In this document: positions 51,821 to 60,478 of the stretch, piece after piece | Layout of the letters: every line of letters starts with the position of its first letter | Position numbering within the stretch: position 1 is the stretch's first letter | Source of the DNA: Fictibacillus norfolkensis | Lineage (GTDB): Bacteria; Bacillota; Bacilli; Bacillales; Fictibacillaceae | DNA length: 64,000 nt | Direction of reading: 5' to 3' | Assembly (NCBI RefSeq): GCF_014836645.1 | Contig: NZ_JACSQM010000003.1 | Coordinates: 1 to 64,000 of the forward strand | The notes under the pieces: model-generated | Databases searched by the model: none | What the model was told of the DNA's origin: nothing | Seen by the model: only the letters and a program-made list of their open reading frames with translations | Made by a program: the position numbers and the translations under genes

Positions 51821-53068
51821 ATGATTCCGGTTATAGAACAACTAACAGAGAAACAGAGAAATGAAGTTAAGAGGCAGATGGAAATCTATAAGCAAGGCGT
51901 TCAGGATATAATTCCTACAGAAGAGTTAGAAACCAAAGTGGCGAAGTCTATTTTAGAGAACCGCCCACTGAAAATTAAACTCGGGCTAGATCCTTCAGCA
52001 CCAGATGTACATCTTGGTCACACAGTGGTGTTGAATAAATTAAGACAGTTTCAAAAAAATGGTCATGTCATTCAATTGATCATTGGAGATTTTACAGGAA
52101 AGATCGGAGACCCTACAGGAAAGTCTGTCGCGAGAAAACAATTAACAACAGAAGAAGTGGAGCACAACGCGAAAACGTACTTCGAACAGTTTGGAAAAAT
52201 AATAGATATGGAAAAAGTAGAGCTACACTACAATTCTAAATGGCTTTCTAAGCTGAATTTTGAAGATGTTATAAACCTTGCTGGTAAAATTACAGTGGCA
52301 AGATTGTTGGAGCGGGATGATTTTGATGAGCGGATCTCAACAGGAAAGCCGATCTCGCTGCACGAATTCTTCTACCCGCTCATGCAAGGTTACGACTCTG
52401 TTATGTTAGAGTGTGATATTGAATTAGGCGGAACGGATCAACACTTTAACATTTTAATGGGAAGACACTACCAAGAGAAGTTTGGAAAAGAAAAACAGGT
52501 TGCTATGCTTATGCCCCTCTTAGAAGGTTTAGATGGCGTTGAAAAAATGTCTAAATCCAAGAGAAACTATATTGGTATTGATGAAGCTCCCAATGAAATG
52601 TACGGAAAGTCAATGTCCATTCCAGATACGCTGATGATCAAATACTTCGAACTCGTAACGGATTTAAAAAAAGAAGAGATTGATACAATTAAGACAGATG
52701 TTGCGACTGGGAAGCTTCATCCACGTGATGCAAAGATGCTTCTTGCTCGAACGATCGTCCATATGTACCATGGTGAAAATGCAGCCAGCGCAGCTGAACA
52801 AAATTTCATTACTGTTTTTCAGCAAGGAACGCTGCCTGATGAGATTCCGGTTGTGATATGGACAGGAGCTGATAAGATCTCTGTAATTGATTTAATCGTG
52901 GAATTAAAACTACTTTCATCAAAAAGTGAAGCTCGTCGAATGGTTGCCAATCATGGGGTTAAGATTAATCGTGTAAAGGTGGAGGACTCTACTTTAATCG
53001 TCGCTATATCGGATGATTTAATTGTTCAAGTTGGAAAGCGTAAGTTTGTACAGATTAAAAGAGGTTAA
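51821..53068 (+). CDS. tyrS: Tyrosyl-tRNA synthetase (TyrZ-type)
   Basis: A 415-residue class I synthetase. It has HLGH at 64-67 (HIGH motif), the tyrosine pocket [33 protein letters not shown], and a C-terminal S4 RNA-binding domain (about 345-412). It charges tRNA-Tyr. Sequence features and the MarR neighbour suggest the TyrZ rather than the TyrS clade of Bacillus, so a second enzyme may exist elsewhere. AGGAGG precedes the ATG. It is controlled by the T-box upstream. Confidence 0.95.
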   Translation: MIPVIEQLTEKQRNEVKRQMEIYKQGVQDIIPTEELETKVAKSILENRPLKIKLGLDPSAPDVHLGHTVVLNKLRQFQKNGHVIQLIIGDFTGKIGDPTGKSVARKQLTTEEVEHNAKTYFEQFGKIIDMEKVELHYNSKWLSKLNFEDVINLAGKITVARLLERDDFDERISTGKPISLHEFFYPLMQGYDSVMLECDIELGGTDQHFNILMGRHYQEKFGKEKQVAMLMPLLEGLDGVEKMSKSKRNYIGIDEAPNEMYGKSMSIPDTLMIKYFELVTDLKKEEIDTIKTDVATGKLHPRDAKMLLARTIVHMYHGENAASAAEQNFITVFQQGTLPDEIPVVIWTGADKISVIDLIVELKLLSSKSEARRMVANHGVKINRVKVEDSTLIVAISDDLIVQVGKRKFVQIKRG

Positions 53069-53071
53069 ATA

Positions 53072-53099
53072 AAAGGGCAACATAAAGTTGTCCTTTTTC
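53072..53099. terminator. Terminator between convergent genes
   Basis: AAAAGGGCAAC...GTTGTCCTTTTTC. Confidence 0.85.
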
Positions 53100-53100
53100 A

Positions 53101-54039
53101 CTAATTACAGATATAGCAGCTATAATGTAACTGCTTACAATTCTTTTTTAAAGTAGTTGCTTTATTAATGATCTCATCTACAGATCTAAAAACTTCTTTT
53201 TCGTTTGAGATAACAGCAATTGAAAGTGAGACAAGTGGAATATTCTCTTTTACTCCGTTTCGATTTTCGGCAAAGACAAAACCAGAGTCCCAATCTATTT
53301 TATTGTAAAAAGATTGCAGTGTGCCGTTAAAAGCTGTTATGAGTTCTTCACAAGCCATGATGTATGCATGGTGAGGGAGCGTCGCAATAAAGTCATCTCC
53401 CCCAATATGTCCTACAAATGCGTTTTCTTTTGATAATATCTTTTTAATGATCGATGCAGTCTTTTGAATCATTCTGTCTCCTTCTTGGAACCCGTACGTA
53501 TCATTAAAAGCTTTAAAAAAATCCAGATCAATATACAATAATGTAAATGCTTCTGCTTCTATAAGTTCAGCAAGTTTCTCATCAATAAGTTTGTTTCCAG
53601 GCAAACCAGTTAATGGGTTTAAATATGTTGCGATCTTTGCTTGAATATCAGCTAATTGCGTGAGCAAATGTCGAATGCTTACTATGCCCAGTAGTTCGCT
53701 GTCTTGAGTGACGATCACGTTATCGTATAATTGTTCTTGATTTCGTTGCATGGCTAAACTGCTAACTTCAGTGAGAGGTGTAAAAAAATCAACGATTAAA
53801 GGATTAGGATTCATGATCAGCTTGATAGGTCTACCCATATATACATTAAATCCGTAGAGCGTGCCTAACTTTTGGTAGAATTGTGAACGGGTGACTAAGC
53901 CAATTGGAACTTTTTGATCTGAAACAACAATTCCGTCATAGTTTGGATGTTCTTTAAAAAGTTGATCAATCTCAGAGCTTTTTGTCTCAGGATTAACAAT
54001 CGGTGCGTTTTCTATAATGTTCCCAATATAGGTAATCAT
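53101..54039 (-). CDS. CBS-GGDEF diguanylate cyclase
   Basis: A 312-residue protein. A tandem CBS-like module (about 1-130; PIGLVTRSQFYQKLG, LLGIVSIRHLL) is followed by a GGDEF domain (about 143-300; LTGLPGN, YIDLDFFKAFNDTYGFQEGD, active loop GGDDF). GGDDF is a catalytically permitted variant, so c-di-GMP synthesis is plausible. The ATG at 54039 has AGGAG seven bases upstream. It lies in the same frame as the EAL gene, separated by one TAG and one CAG codon, so the pair resembles a split EAL-CBS-GGDEF protein. Confidence 0.85.
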   Translation of the reverse strand: MITYIGNIIENAPIVNPETKSSEIDQLFKEHPNYDGIVVSDQKVPIGLVTRSQFYQKLGTLYGFNVYMGRPIKLIMNPNPLIVDFFTPLTEVSSLAMQRNQEQLYDNVIVTQDSELLGIVSIRHLLTQLADIQAKIATYLNPLTGLPGNKLIDEKLAELIEAEAFTLLYIDLDFFKAFNDTYGFQEGDRMIQKTASIIKKILSKENAFVGHIGGDDFIATLPHHAYIMACEELITAFNGTLQSFYNKIDWDSGFVFAENRNGVKENIPLVSLSIAVISNEKEVFRSVDEIINKATTLKKNCKQLHYSCYICN

Positions 54040-54042
54040 CTG

Positions 54043-54936
54043 CTATCTCCTATTAACGGTTTTTAACTTTGTTTTTAAAAGGCTAACATTTTGTAATCCA
54101 TATTGCGGAAGAGAACCATTCAGTAAAGTCGGTAAAGGTTTTCCAAGGTGATATCCTTGTCCAATATGTACGCCTGCCTTTTGTAAATAGATTAGTTCGT
54201 CATTAGTCTCGATTCCCTCGGCGATCACTTTTGTTCCTGAGTTGTGCGCATAATCGAGCAGAAGCCTTACAAGATGCTGTTGTGTAATCTGGGAATGAAT
54301 ACCTCTAATAAGAGATTTATCAAGTTTAATAAAGTCAGGTTTCACATACAGAATGGTCTTTAAGCTGTTATAGCCTGTACCAGCATCATCAAGTGCTATA
54401 CGAAACCCTTGCTGTTTATAATGTTGAATAACCTTTACGAACTGAGCATAGTCCGTAACAGCTTCTTTTTCCGTTAATTCAAGTACGATTTGTTCAGGTT
54501 TAAAGTTATAATTCGTTAATATTTCTAATGTTTCTCCTGTCCGATAAGAAGGGTCAGCTAATACTTGGGGATGAACATTAATAAATATCATTTTTTGATT
54601 GTAGAACGGTTCAGCGTTAGCTTGATCTGCAATACGTTTAAATGATAGTCGTCTAATAAACGTTTCAATCGAAAACACTTCACCGCTCTTTCCGACAAAA
54701 TCATAAAATTCTTCGGTATTTGTAAACGCATTTATATTTACAGGACGATTAAGAATTTCAAAACCTAATGTTTGTCCTGTTCTCAAACATAGGATAGGCT
54801 GAAAATACGTTTCAATCGAATGTTCGTCTAATGCATTTCTTAATGCCCAATATTTATTAGACTCATTATATAGTTTTTTTCGGTGCTTTTTTAAAAATGT
54901 TAAGTAATGCAATAATTTCGATAGGCTATTAGACAT
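54043..54936 (-). CDS. EAL-domain c-di-GMP phosphodiesterase
   Basis: A 297-residue protein with a complete EAL domain: E-I-L in LGFEILNRP, metal and substrate residues in FINVHPQVL, LELTEKE, ALDDAGTGYNS, FIKLDKS, VIAEGIE and GQGYHLGKP. All expected catalytic positions are present, so c-di-GMP hydrolysis is plausible. There is no signal or TM segment. AAGGTG precedes the ATG. It ends in TAG three bases before the in-frame start of the CBS-GGDEF gene. Confidence 0.85.
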   Translation of the reverse strand: MSNSLSKLLHYLTFLKKHRKKLYNESNKYWALRNALDEHSIETYFQPILCLRTGQTLGFEILNRPVNINAFTNTEEFYDFVGKSGEVFSIETFIRRLSFKRIADQANAEPFYNQKMIFINVHPQVLADPSYRTGETLEILTNYNFKPEQIVLELTEKEAVTDYAQFVKVIQHYKQQGFRIALDDAGTGYNSLKTILYVKPDFIKLDKSLIRGIHSQITQQHLVRLLLDYAHNSGTKVIAEGIETNDELIYLQKAGVHIGQGYHLGKPLPTLLNGSLPQYGLQNVSLLKTKLKTVNRR

Positions 54937-55124
54937 GTTTATTCACCTTGTTGTGCTTTAATTTTTGTGTCATTTGTACTAGTTCATTATAGTATGAAAA
55001 AAGCAGATAGTTTATAAAGGTATTGTAAATTCTTGACTTGTAAACATGTAAAACATCTCAACGATGTACTTTTTGTAAAATATTGAGAAAAAGTAAATAA
55101 GTCAAATAAAGGCGGTTGTTTAAA

Positions 55125-55823
55125 ATAGAGATTAAGTGGCATGAAATCACAAATCAAACGATGAAAGAATTAAAAGATGCTCTTTCTTTTTATAATTATT
55201 CATTTCCGATAGAAGTTAGGGAAACTGAATCAGTCTTTTTGCAAAGTTTAAGATATGCTGAAACACAAAAACTCAATAACTATCATTTTATAGCCGGATA
55301 TCAAAATGAAGAATTAATCAGTATTGTTACGGCTCACTATTTAGCTGACGTAAATGCAGGATTTATCGTGTATCTAGTAACAAATCCTAAAATAAGGAGT
55401 AAAGGGTTAGGGGCAAAATCTCTTCAAAAGATTGAAGAAGTTCTTCAACAAGATAGTATTCATGCAGGTTATGATTCATTAAAAACGATCGTTCTTGAGA
55501 CTGAGACAGAAGAGATGGTACACAGCGAAAAAGAAAAGGAAGATTGCGTAAAGCGAACGAACTTTTTTATGAAAAACGGCTTTTATAAAGTGGAGGATTT
55601 TCTCTATTTCCAGCCACCTATACATGATGATGGCGTAGATGTACCTCTTCATTTATTCATGAAACAACGAACAGAACAAGAAATATCGAAGTCTGAAGTG
55701 AAACGAATAGTTAAAGCTATGTATGTTGAAAAGTATCATCATGGTAATGGTATTGAAAAAGAGGTATTAAATACTTCATATAGGAAGATGAATTTGGAGA
55801 AACATGATTTGTTTTGTGATTAA
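55125..55823 (+). CDS. GNAT-like acetyltransferase, apparent ATA start
   Basis: About 232 residues. A GNAT core has FIAGYQNEELISIVTAHYLADVNAGFIVYLVTNP followed by a CoA loop KIRSKGLGAKSLQKIEE (about 89-105), with FFMKNGFYKVEDFLYF later. An additional C-terminal helical part of about 60 residues is unusual. AAAGGCGG (55108-55115) is nine bases from ATA at 55125; the in-frame TTG at 55116 touches the ribosome site. The lipoprotein gene begins 17 bases downstream. Confidence 0.6.
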   Translation: MEIKWHEITNQTMKELKDALSFYNYSFPIEVRETESVFLQSLRYAETQKLNNYHFIAGYQNEELISIVTAHYLADVNAGFIVYLVTNPKIRSKGLGAKSLQKIEEVLQQDSIHAGYDSLKTIVLETETEEMVHSEKEKEDCVKRTNFFMKNGFYKVEDFLYFQPPIHDDGVDVPLHLFMKQRTEQEISKSEVKRIVKAMYVEKYHHGNGIEKEVLNTSYRKMNLEKHDLFCD

Positions 55824-55840
55824 AAGAGAGGTGTCCTGTC

Positions 55841-56050
55841 ATAAAAAGAAATCTAATCATTATAATGGTTTGCGTTATGTTCTTATCTGCTTGTCAAAAA
55901 GAAGAAAACAGAAAGTATGTTCATTGGGGAGAAACAACGGAGAATGACATAAAACGATTAACCGAAAACGGAATCGATTTTAAAGTGAAAAACGAAAATC
56001 TTTACATCCTTGAAGATCAAATGAAAAAGGCGGTAGCTTGTTGTACTTAG
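55841..56050 (+). CDS. Small lipoprotein, apparent ATA start
   Basis: About 69 residues. The signal IKRNLIIIMVCVMFLSAC is a complete lipoprotein leader with basic n-region, hydrophobic core and lipobox LSAC. It is followed by a mature part of about 51 residues (VHWGETTENDIKRLTENGIDFKV). Starting at the first ATG (55868) would remove the positive n-region. AGAGGTG lies seven bases before an ATA at 55841, which I take as the start or a mutated ATG. The mature domain is unknown. Confidence 0.6.
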   Translation: MKRNLIIIMVCVMFLSACQKEENRKYVHWGETTENDIKRLTENGIDFKVKNENLYILEDQMKKAVACCT

Positions 56051-56076
56051 TTAAACAGTATTAACAGTTACAAGTA

Positions 56077-56122
56077 AAAAACACAAGGTACTTCCGATTG
56101 GGGAGTTACCTTGTGTTTTTTG
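56077..56122 (+). terminator. Intrinsic terminator
   Basis: AAAACACAAGGTA...TTACCTTGTGTTTTTT closes the GNAT-lipoprotein unit. Confidence 0.9.
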
Positions 56123-56141
56123 GTTAAGCTAAATCATTCCG

Positions 56142-56249
56142 TTATCTAAATGTATGATGATATTTACTTCCTTGTACTATTTTGGTCAAACAACTTACTA
56201 ATAATAAAGAAATGAAAAGTAGAAAAATTGTTTGATATTCTGTTTTCAT
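56142..56249 (-). CDS. Possible 35-aa membrane peptide
   Basis: The ATG at 56249 has GGGGAT upstream. It has one hydrophobic segment with a lipobox-like LLVSC (IFLLFISLLLVSCLTK) and a short polar tail. It is supported only by composition and ribosome site. No family is known. Confidence 0.4.
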   Translation of the reverse strand: MKTEYQTIFLLFISLLLVSCLTKIVQGSKYHHTFR

Positions 56250-56312
56250 TTATCCAAATCCCCTATAAATAAATTACCTTAATAATACCATAAATATGAA
56301 ATTTGCAGAGAG

Positions 56313-56338
56313 AAAAAAACGACCGAATTTGGTCGTTA
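56313..56338 (-). terminator. Terminator of the LD-carboxypeptidase gene
   Basis: AACGACC...GGTCGTT followed on the minus strand by TTTTTTT. Confidence 0.85.
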
Positions 56339-56359
56339 TGGAAAAAGAATAATACGCAT

Positions 56360-57283
56360 TTAAATGCTAACCGTCGGCTCCATAACATTCAAAGTACGAT
56401 TCATCGTGTTCATGTTCACATTTACACCTAGTGGAATCGCCGCTTTATAATAGCCGTGAGCACTTGTTAAATTCGTCATGAGAGGTTTGCCGAGTGGAAC
56501 AAGAAATTCATCGATTACATTTTCAAATGTTTTTCCATATGCAGTTTCACATTTTGTACATTCTCCTATGATGATTCCGATACAATCTTCAAATTTACCA
56601 GCGAGCTTTAAGTTGTTCAAATATCTATAAACGGTGTTTACGGGCTCGTGAGTCTCTTCAAGAAATAATATTTTCCCCTTTGTGTCAATTTCATAAGGAG
56701 TTCCTAAACAATCTACGAACGATGTTAGGTTTCCACCTACAATAACTCCTGTAACGTTGCCTGTAACTTTACTTACAAGCGGAATATTTGGTGGATTCAT
56801 GATCTGCCATGGTGCAGTTGTTCGGGTGATGCTATTAAAGAATTGATTGAAATTATAAGAAGGAGTACCCGACCGAAAATCCAAGAGCATCAAACTTTGA
56901 AACGTAACGAGATCCGATAGTTGATACAGCACATTTATTAAAATGGTTATATCACTGTAACCTGAGATGATCTTGGGATTAGTTCTGATAATATTGTAAT
57001 CAAGATAGGGTAGAATGCTGGCTACTCCCACACCACCTCGAGTTGGAAGAATCATTTTCACCTGATCGTTTTGAAACATCTTCATCAAATCCGAAGCACG
57101 TTGCTGTGGGGTTCCTGACAAAAAACCGTTCGTCGCGTATACATAGTCTCCCACAATCACCTGAAAACCCATGTTTTTTAACATTGTGATTCCTTGATTA
57201 ATTATGTTCGCTTCGAGCGGGCTACCCAATGTAACAATTCCAATGGTGTCGCCTTCCTTTAATTGCTGCGGTTTGATTGACAT
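56360..57283 (-). CDS. S66 family LD-carboxypeptidase / MccF-like
   Basis: A 307-residue serine peptidase of family S66. It has the N-terminal GDTIGIVTLGSP, oxyanion segment LPTRGGVGVASILPYLDY, nucleophile S110 in SGYSDIT, and acid/His residues in LFLEETHEP and a C-terminal SAHGYYKAAIPLGV. S66 enzymes cleave LD bonds of recycled muropeptides or microcin-like aminoacyl nucleotides. Without a signal peptide it is cytosolic, fitting murein recycling or self-immunity. GAAAGGAG precedes the ATG. Confidence 0.85.
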   Translation of the reverse strand: MSIKPQQLKEGDTIGIVTLGSPLEANIINQGITMLKNMGFQVIVGDYVYATNGFLSGTPQQRASDLMKMFQNDQVKMILPTRGGVGVASILPYLDYNIIRTNPKIISGYSDITILINVLYQLSDLVTFQSLMLLDFRSGTPSYNFNQFFNSITRTTAPWQIMNPPNIPLVSKVTGNVTGVIVGGNLTSFVDCLGTPYEIDTKGKILFLEETHEPVNTVYRYLNNLKLAGKFEDCIGIIIGECTKCETAYGKTFENVIDEFLVPLGKPLMTNLTSAHGYYKAAIPLGVNVNMNTMNRTLNVMEPTVSI

Positions 57284-57350
57284 CCTAACAGCTCCTTTCG
57301 GAGAACCGAAATCCTATACGCTATTATATTGGGTATTAGAGAATCGTATG

Positions 57351-57384
57351 AAAAAACGTCCAGAAAACACGTTCTGGACGTTTT
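57351..57384 (-). terminator. nos terminator
   Basis: AAAACGTCCAGAA...TTCTGGACGTTTT with a T6 run on the minus strand. Confidence 0.9.
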
Positions 57385-57394
57385 GTTATATAGT

Positions 57395-58480
57395 CTATTT
57401 TTCATTAGAATATGGTTTAGGCTGGTAAAAATAATTGGGTTTTACGGTATCATTTTTGTAAGGTTTATGAAAAATGTGTGTTGTTGCAGGACTCATAGGT
57501 GGAATAAGCCACGCCCAGTTACCCATTACATTTCTGCCACTTTCTGACTCTTTTTCTTCGAATTTTTTGAACTGTTGAGCAGCCGTATGATGATCTACGA
57601 TAGTAACACCGTCATCTCGGAATGAATGGAGCACTGCGATGTTTAACTCAACAAGCGCTTTATCTTTCCATAAAGAGATCGAGCTTTTTGTATCTATGCC
57701 CATGCATGAAGCAATCTGTGGAAGCATATTGTAACGATCTTCATCCGCTAGATTTCTTGCACCGATCTCAGTCCCCATATACCAGCCATTGAATGGAGCT
57801 GCCGTGTATCGGAGCCCGCCAATCTCTAGAGCCATATCAGAAATGAGGGGCACACCGTACCATTTTAGCTCTAGATCTTGAAACCATTCAAACTCAGGGT
57901 GACGGATCTCTACTTCTAAAGTTGAAGATTGTGGGAGTTCAAATAACTTAGGAAGATTATTGTTTACTTGAATTACAAGGGGCAGGATATCAAATTTTCC
58001 GTATTTTGGTTCCCAGCCGAGTTCTATGCATTTTTCTGTAAATTCAATAGAAGAAGGATCACCAATCATACCATTCTCCATTTGATAGCCCGCATATCGA
58101 ATCAACTGATGATTCCATATACGCACATGGTGTTTCTTTGTTTGAGGAGGAAAAATAGTTATCGTTGGCCGAATTCGTCCATGGTTAGTCGCATATTTCA
58201 TGTGATCAATGATTGCCATAAAAATTTCTTCTTCTGTCTCAACATGTCGCCGATCGAACGTCTGCATCTGGTCCCAAAATAATCTCCCAATACAGCGATT
58301 GCTGTTGCGCCACGCTACTTTCGCGCCATAATCAATTTCAAAAGGTAAGTGTTGATATGTACCATCTATTTGTATTTCTTTTGTGATTTCAGAAATTCGA
58401 TCATCAATCTCACTCTGTGTTTTATTTAATTCCTGATAACAGGAGGTGATGAACTCTGTTGCTTCTTGTAAAAGATTCAT
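57395..58480 (-). CDS. nos: Bacterial nitric oxide synthase (oxygenase)
   Basis: A 361-residue NOS oxygenase. The heme-thiolate cysteine is in [13 protein letters not shown] (C63 from this start). Pterin/arginine-site blocks are [39 protein letters not shown] and [22 protein letters not shown]. It makes NO from arginine using cellular reductases, since the reductase domain is absent as in other Bacillus enzymes. NO protects against oxidative stress and antibiotics. Either the ATG at 58480 or the TTG at 58486 could be the start. It is monocistronic. Confidence 0.95.
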   Translation of the reverse strand: MNLLQEATEFITSCYQELNKTQSEIDDRISEITKEIQIDGTYQHLPFEIDYGAKVAWRNSNRCIGRLFWDQMQTFDRRHVETEEEIFMAIIDHMKYATNHGRIRPTITIFPPQTKKHHVRIWNHQLIRYAGYQMENGMIGDPSSIEFTEKCIELGWEPKYGKFDILPLVIQVNNNLPKLFELPQSSTLEVEIRHPEFEWFQDLELKWYGVPLISDMALEIGGLRYTAAPFNGWYMGTEIGARNLADEDRYNMLPQIASCMGIDTKSSISLWKDKALVELNIAVLHSFRDDGVTIVDHHTAAQQFKKFEEKESESGRNVMGNWAWLIPPMSPATTHIFHKPYKNDTVKPNYFYQPKPYSNEK

Positions 58481-58590
58481 TTCCAAAATAAAGCCCCCAA
58501 CAAAAATAAGTGTATTATTATAATAGCCTAGATTACAAAGAAATACCGCTTGTAAGTGTTACAAAAATAGAACATGAACGAGGTGAGTTG

Positions 58591-59067
58591 ATGGGAACGA
58601 GAGCACCCTACCAGGTTTTGGTTATTCCCTTTGTTTTGAAAGAACATGGTATTGAATATGCTATTTTGAAACGTTCAGATATGGGTTACTGGCAAGCTAT
58701 TGCGGGTGGCGGGGGAATGGGAGAGATCCCTGAACAGTCCGCTAGGAGAGAAGTCTTTGAAGAAACAGGTATAGGTGAAGATTGCCGGTTAATTCAATTA
58801 GATTCAATAACTTCTTTGCCAGTTGTACACGTAGTAGGTCACTTTCTTTGGGGAGAAGAAATGTTCGTTATACCGGAGTATTCATTTGGGTTAGAAGTCT
58901 ACGATCAGAAATTGCATCTATCAAAAGAGCACACTGCCTACAAATGGGTTTGCTATGAAGAAGCTGTCTCCGCGTTAAAATGGGATAGCAACAAAACACC
59001 ACTATGGGAACTGGATACAAGATTAAACATAATAAACAACATAAAGGGAAATTGTGCTAAACTATGA
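58591..59067 (+). CDS. Nudix hydrolase
   Basis: A 158-residue Nudix protein with GGGGMGEIPEQSARREVFEETGI (about 42-64), which keeps the REVxEET core but has a slightly altered first half. It resembles dATP pyrophosphohydrolase/NudB-like enzymes. The ATG at 58591 follows GAGGTGAG; a longer upstream frame lacks a site. It is first of three tightly spaced genes (Nudix, HIT, GNAT). Confidence 0.75.
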   Translation: MGTRAPYQVLVIPFVLKEHGIEYAILKRSDMGYWQAIAGGGGMGEIPEQSARREVFEETGIGEDCRLIQLDSITSLPVVHVVGHFLWGEEMFVIPEYSFGLEVYDQKLHLSKEHTAYKWVCYEEAVSALKWDSNKTPLWELDTRLNIINNIKGNCAKL

Positions 59068-59088
59068 AAATTAAAGGAGGTCATAAGA

Positions 59089-59559
59089 ATGAACGGTACA
59101 GGTTGTTTAATTTGTGAACGGATTGAGATGATCCAAAACGGAACAAATCCATATTTTGTAGCAGAGCTAGAGACGGGTTTCGTCGTGATTGGAGATCATC
59201 AATATTTTAAAGGATATACGCTATTTCTTTCAAAACAACATAAGACAGAACTGCATTTTTTAGAATCAGAAGTGAAGAAGACGTTCTTACATGAGATGAG
59301 TATAGTAGCTGAAGCGGTTTATAACGCATTTAACGCTGAAAAATTAAACTATGAATTATTAGGAAATGGTGATTCTCATCTTCACTGGCATTTGTTTCCT
59401 CGAAGAGAAAACGACTCGCCTGTAAAAGGTCCTGTATGGTGGGTAGATAGAAAAGAGATGTTCTCTGATAAAATAAGACCGTCACAAGATGAGTTGGAAG
59501 CAATGAAGAACCGTTTATTTGCAGAACTAAGCAAATTGGTTTCTGTGACAATTCGTTAA
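59089..59559 (+). CDS. HIT family hydrolase
   Basis: A 156-residue histidine-triad protein. The catalytic motif is HLHWHLFPR (H97, H99, H101), and there is an N-terminal cysteine pair (CLIC) that may bind zinc. HIT proteins hydrolyse nucleoside phosphoramidates or dinucleoside polyphosphates. AAAGGAGGT precedes the ATG. It lies 21 bases after the Nudix gene, consistent with a nucleotide-housekeeping operon. Confidence 0.85.
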   Translation: MNGTGCLICERIEMIQNGTNPYFVAELETGFVVIGDHQYFKGYTLFLSKQHKTELHFLESEVKKTFLHEMSIVAEAVYNAFNAEKLNYELLGNGDSHLHWHLFPRRENDSPVKGPVWWVDRKEMFSDKIRPSQDELEAMKNRLFAELSKLVSVTIR

Positions 59560-59577
59560 AGAAAGGAAATGAATGAA

Positions 59578-60138
59578 ATGAGTGATCATCCTAAAATTGA
59601 AACGAACCGTTTGATCTTAAGAAAGGTATCTCAGGATGATGCGAGGGATATGTTTTCTTATCTATCGGACTCTGAAGTTGTAAAACATATGGGCCTCGAA
59701 CCTTATCAAACGGTTGAAGCGGTTTATGAAGAAATAGAGTGGTATCATTCTATCTTAAAAGAACAAACCGGGATTCGATGGGGAATCACATTAAAGAATT
59801 CCGATAGAGTAATCGGAAGCTGTGGATTTCTGAATAGAAATGATAAGCATTTTCGCACAGAAGTAGGGTTTGAATTGAATAAAGAATATTGGGGAAAAGG
59901 TGTTGCTCGAGAAGCGTTAGAAGCAGTCGTAACATATGGATTTGAACATATGAAATTGGAACGAATCGAAGCACTAATAGAGCCCAATAATATTTCATCA
60001 CAGAGTCTAGTAGAGAAGGTTGGTTTTCTTAAAGAAGGATTGTTAAGACATTATGAATACACATGTGGCAAATTTGATGATCTATACATCTATTCTTTGC
60101 TAAAAGGTGATGAAATTCATTTCAAACCCGAACATTAA
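59578..60138 (+). CDS. RimJ/RimL-type GNAT acetyltransferase
   Basis: About 186 residues. It has IETNRLILRKVSQDDARDMFSYLSD at the N-terminus, VGFELNKEYWGKGVAREALEAVV (CoA loop), and LERIEALIEPNNISSQSLVEKVGFLKEGLLRHYE. It is an YdaF/RimJ-like acetyltransferase. I prefer the ATG at 59578 on spacing from AAAGG, though one at 59569 is possible. It is third gene of the Nudix-HIT-GNAT unit. Confidence 0.8.
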   Translation: MSDHPKIETNRLILRKVSQDDARDMFSYLSDSEVVKHMGLEPYQTVEAVYEEIEWYHSILKEQTGIRWGITLKNSDRVIGSCGFLNRNDKHFRTEVGFELNKEYWGKGVAREALEAVVTYGFEHMKLERIEALIEPNNISSQSLVEKVGFLKEGLLRHYEYTCGKFDDLYIYSLLKGDEIHFKPEH

Positions 60139-60170
60139 ACAAAAAAAATAATTGAATGTTAAGTTTTATG

Positions 60171-60199
60171 TTGAAAATAAAAATTATTATTGTTATATT
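60171..60199 (+). promoter_or_regulatory. Promoter of the guanine-riboswitch transcript
   Basis: TTGAAA (60171-60176), a 17-bp spacer and TATATT (60194-60199). Confidence 0.8.
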
Positions 60200-60227
60200 A
60201 TCAAAGTAACATACATAAAAACGAATT

Positions 60228-60432
60228 ACTCGTATATGCTCGGTAATATGGTCTGAGTGTTTCTACCCGGTTCCCAATGAAAGAACTGGACTACGAGTTG
60301 AAGTATCAGGTTGAGTAGTTATCCTTTTGAAGAATAAGTACAACAGCCGTTAATTTAGCAATATTACTTTGTTTAAAGATACTTTGACTCTGGTGGTCTA
60401 GAGGTAGAACATACTTTCTCTAGGCTTTTTTT
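60228..60432 (+). promoter_or_regulatory. Guanine-type purine riboswitch with terminator
   Basis: The aptamer is at 60228-60298. P1 pairs ACTCGTA with TACGAGT; L2 is TAATATGG; J2/3 is TTTCTAC; P3 pairs CCGGTTC with GAACTGG. The ligand-contacting base before P1 is C60291 (GACTAC), predicting guanine/hypoxanthine rather than adenine. The terminator GTCTAGAG/CTCTAGGC plus T7 ends at 60432. An anti-terminator pairs 60289-60305 with 60380-60398, so the ligand turns expression off. Confidence 0.95.
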
Positions 60433-60478
60433 ATTGAGTATATTGGAGTAATCCGTGACATCTGGAGGGTAATATTCA

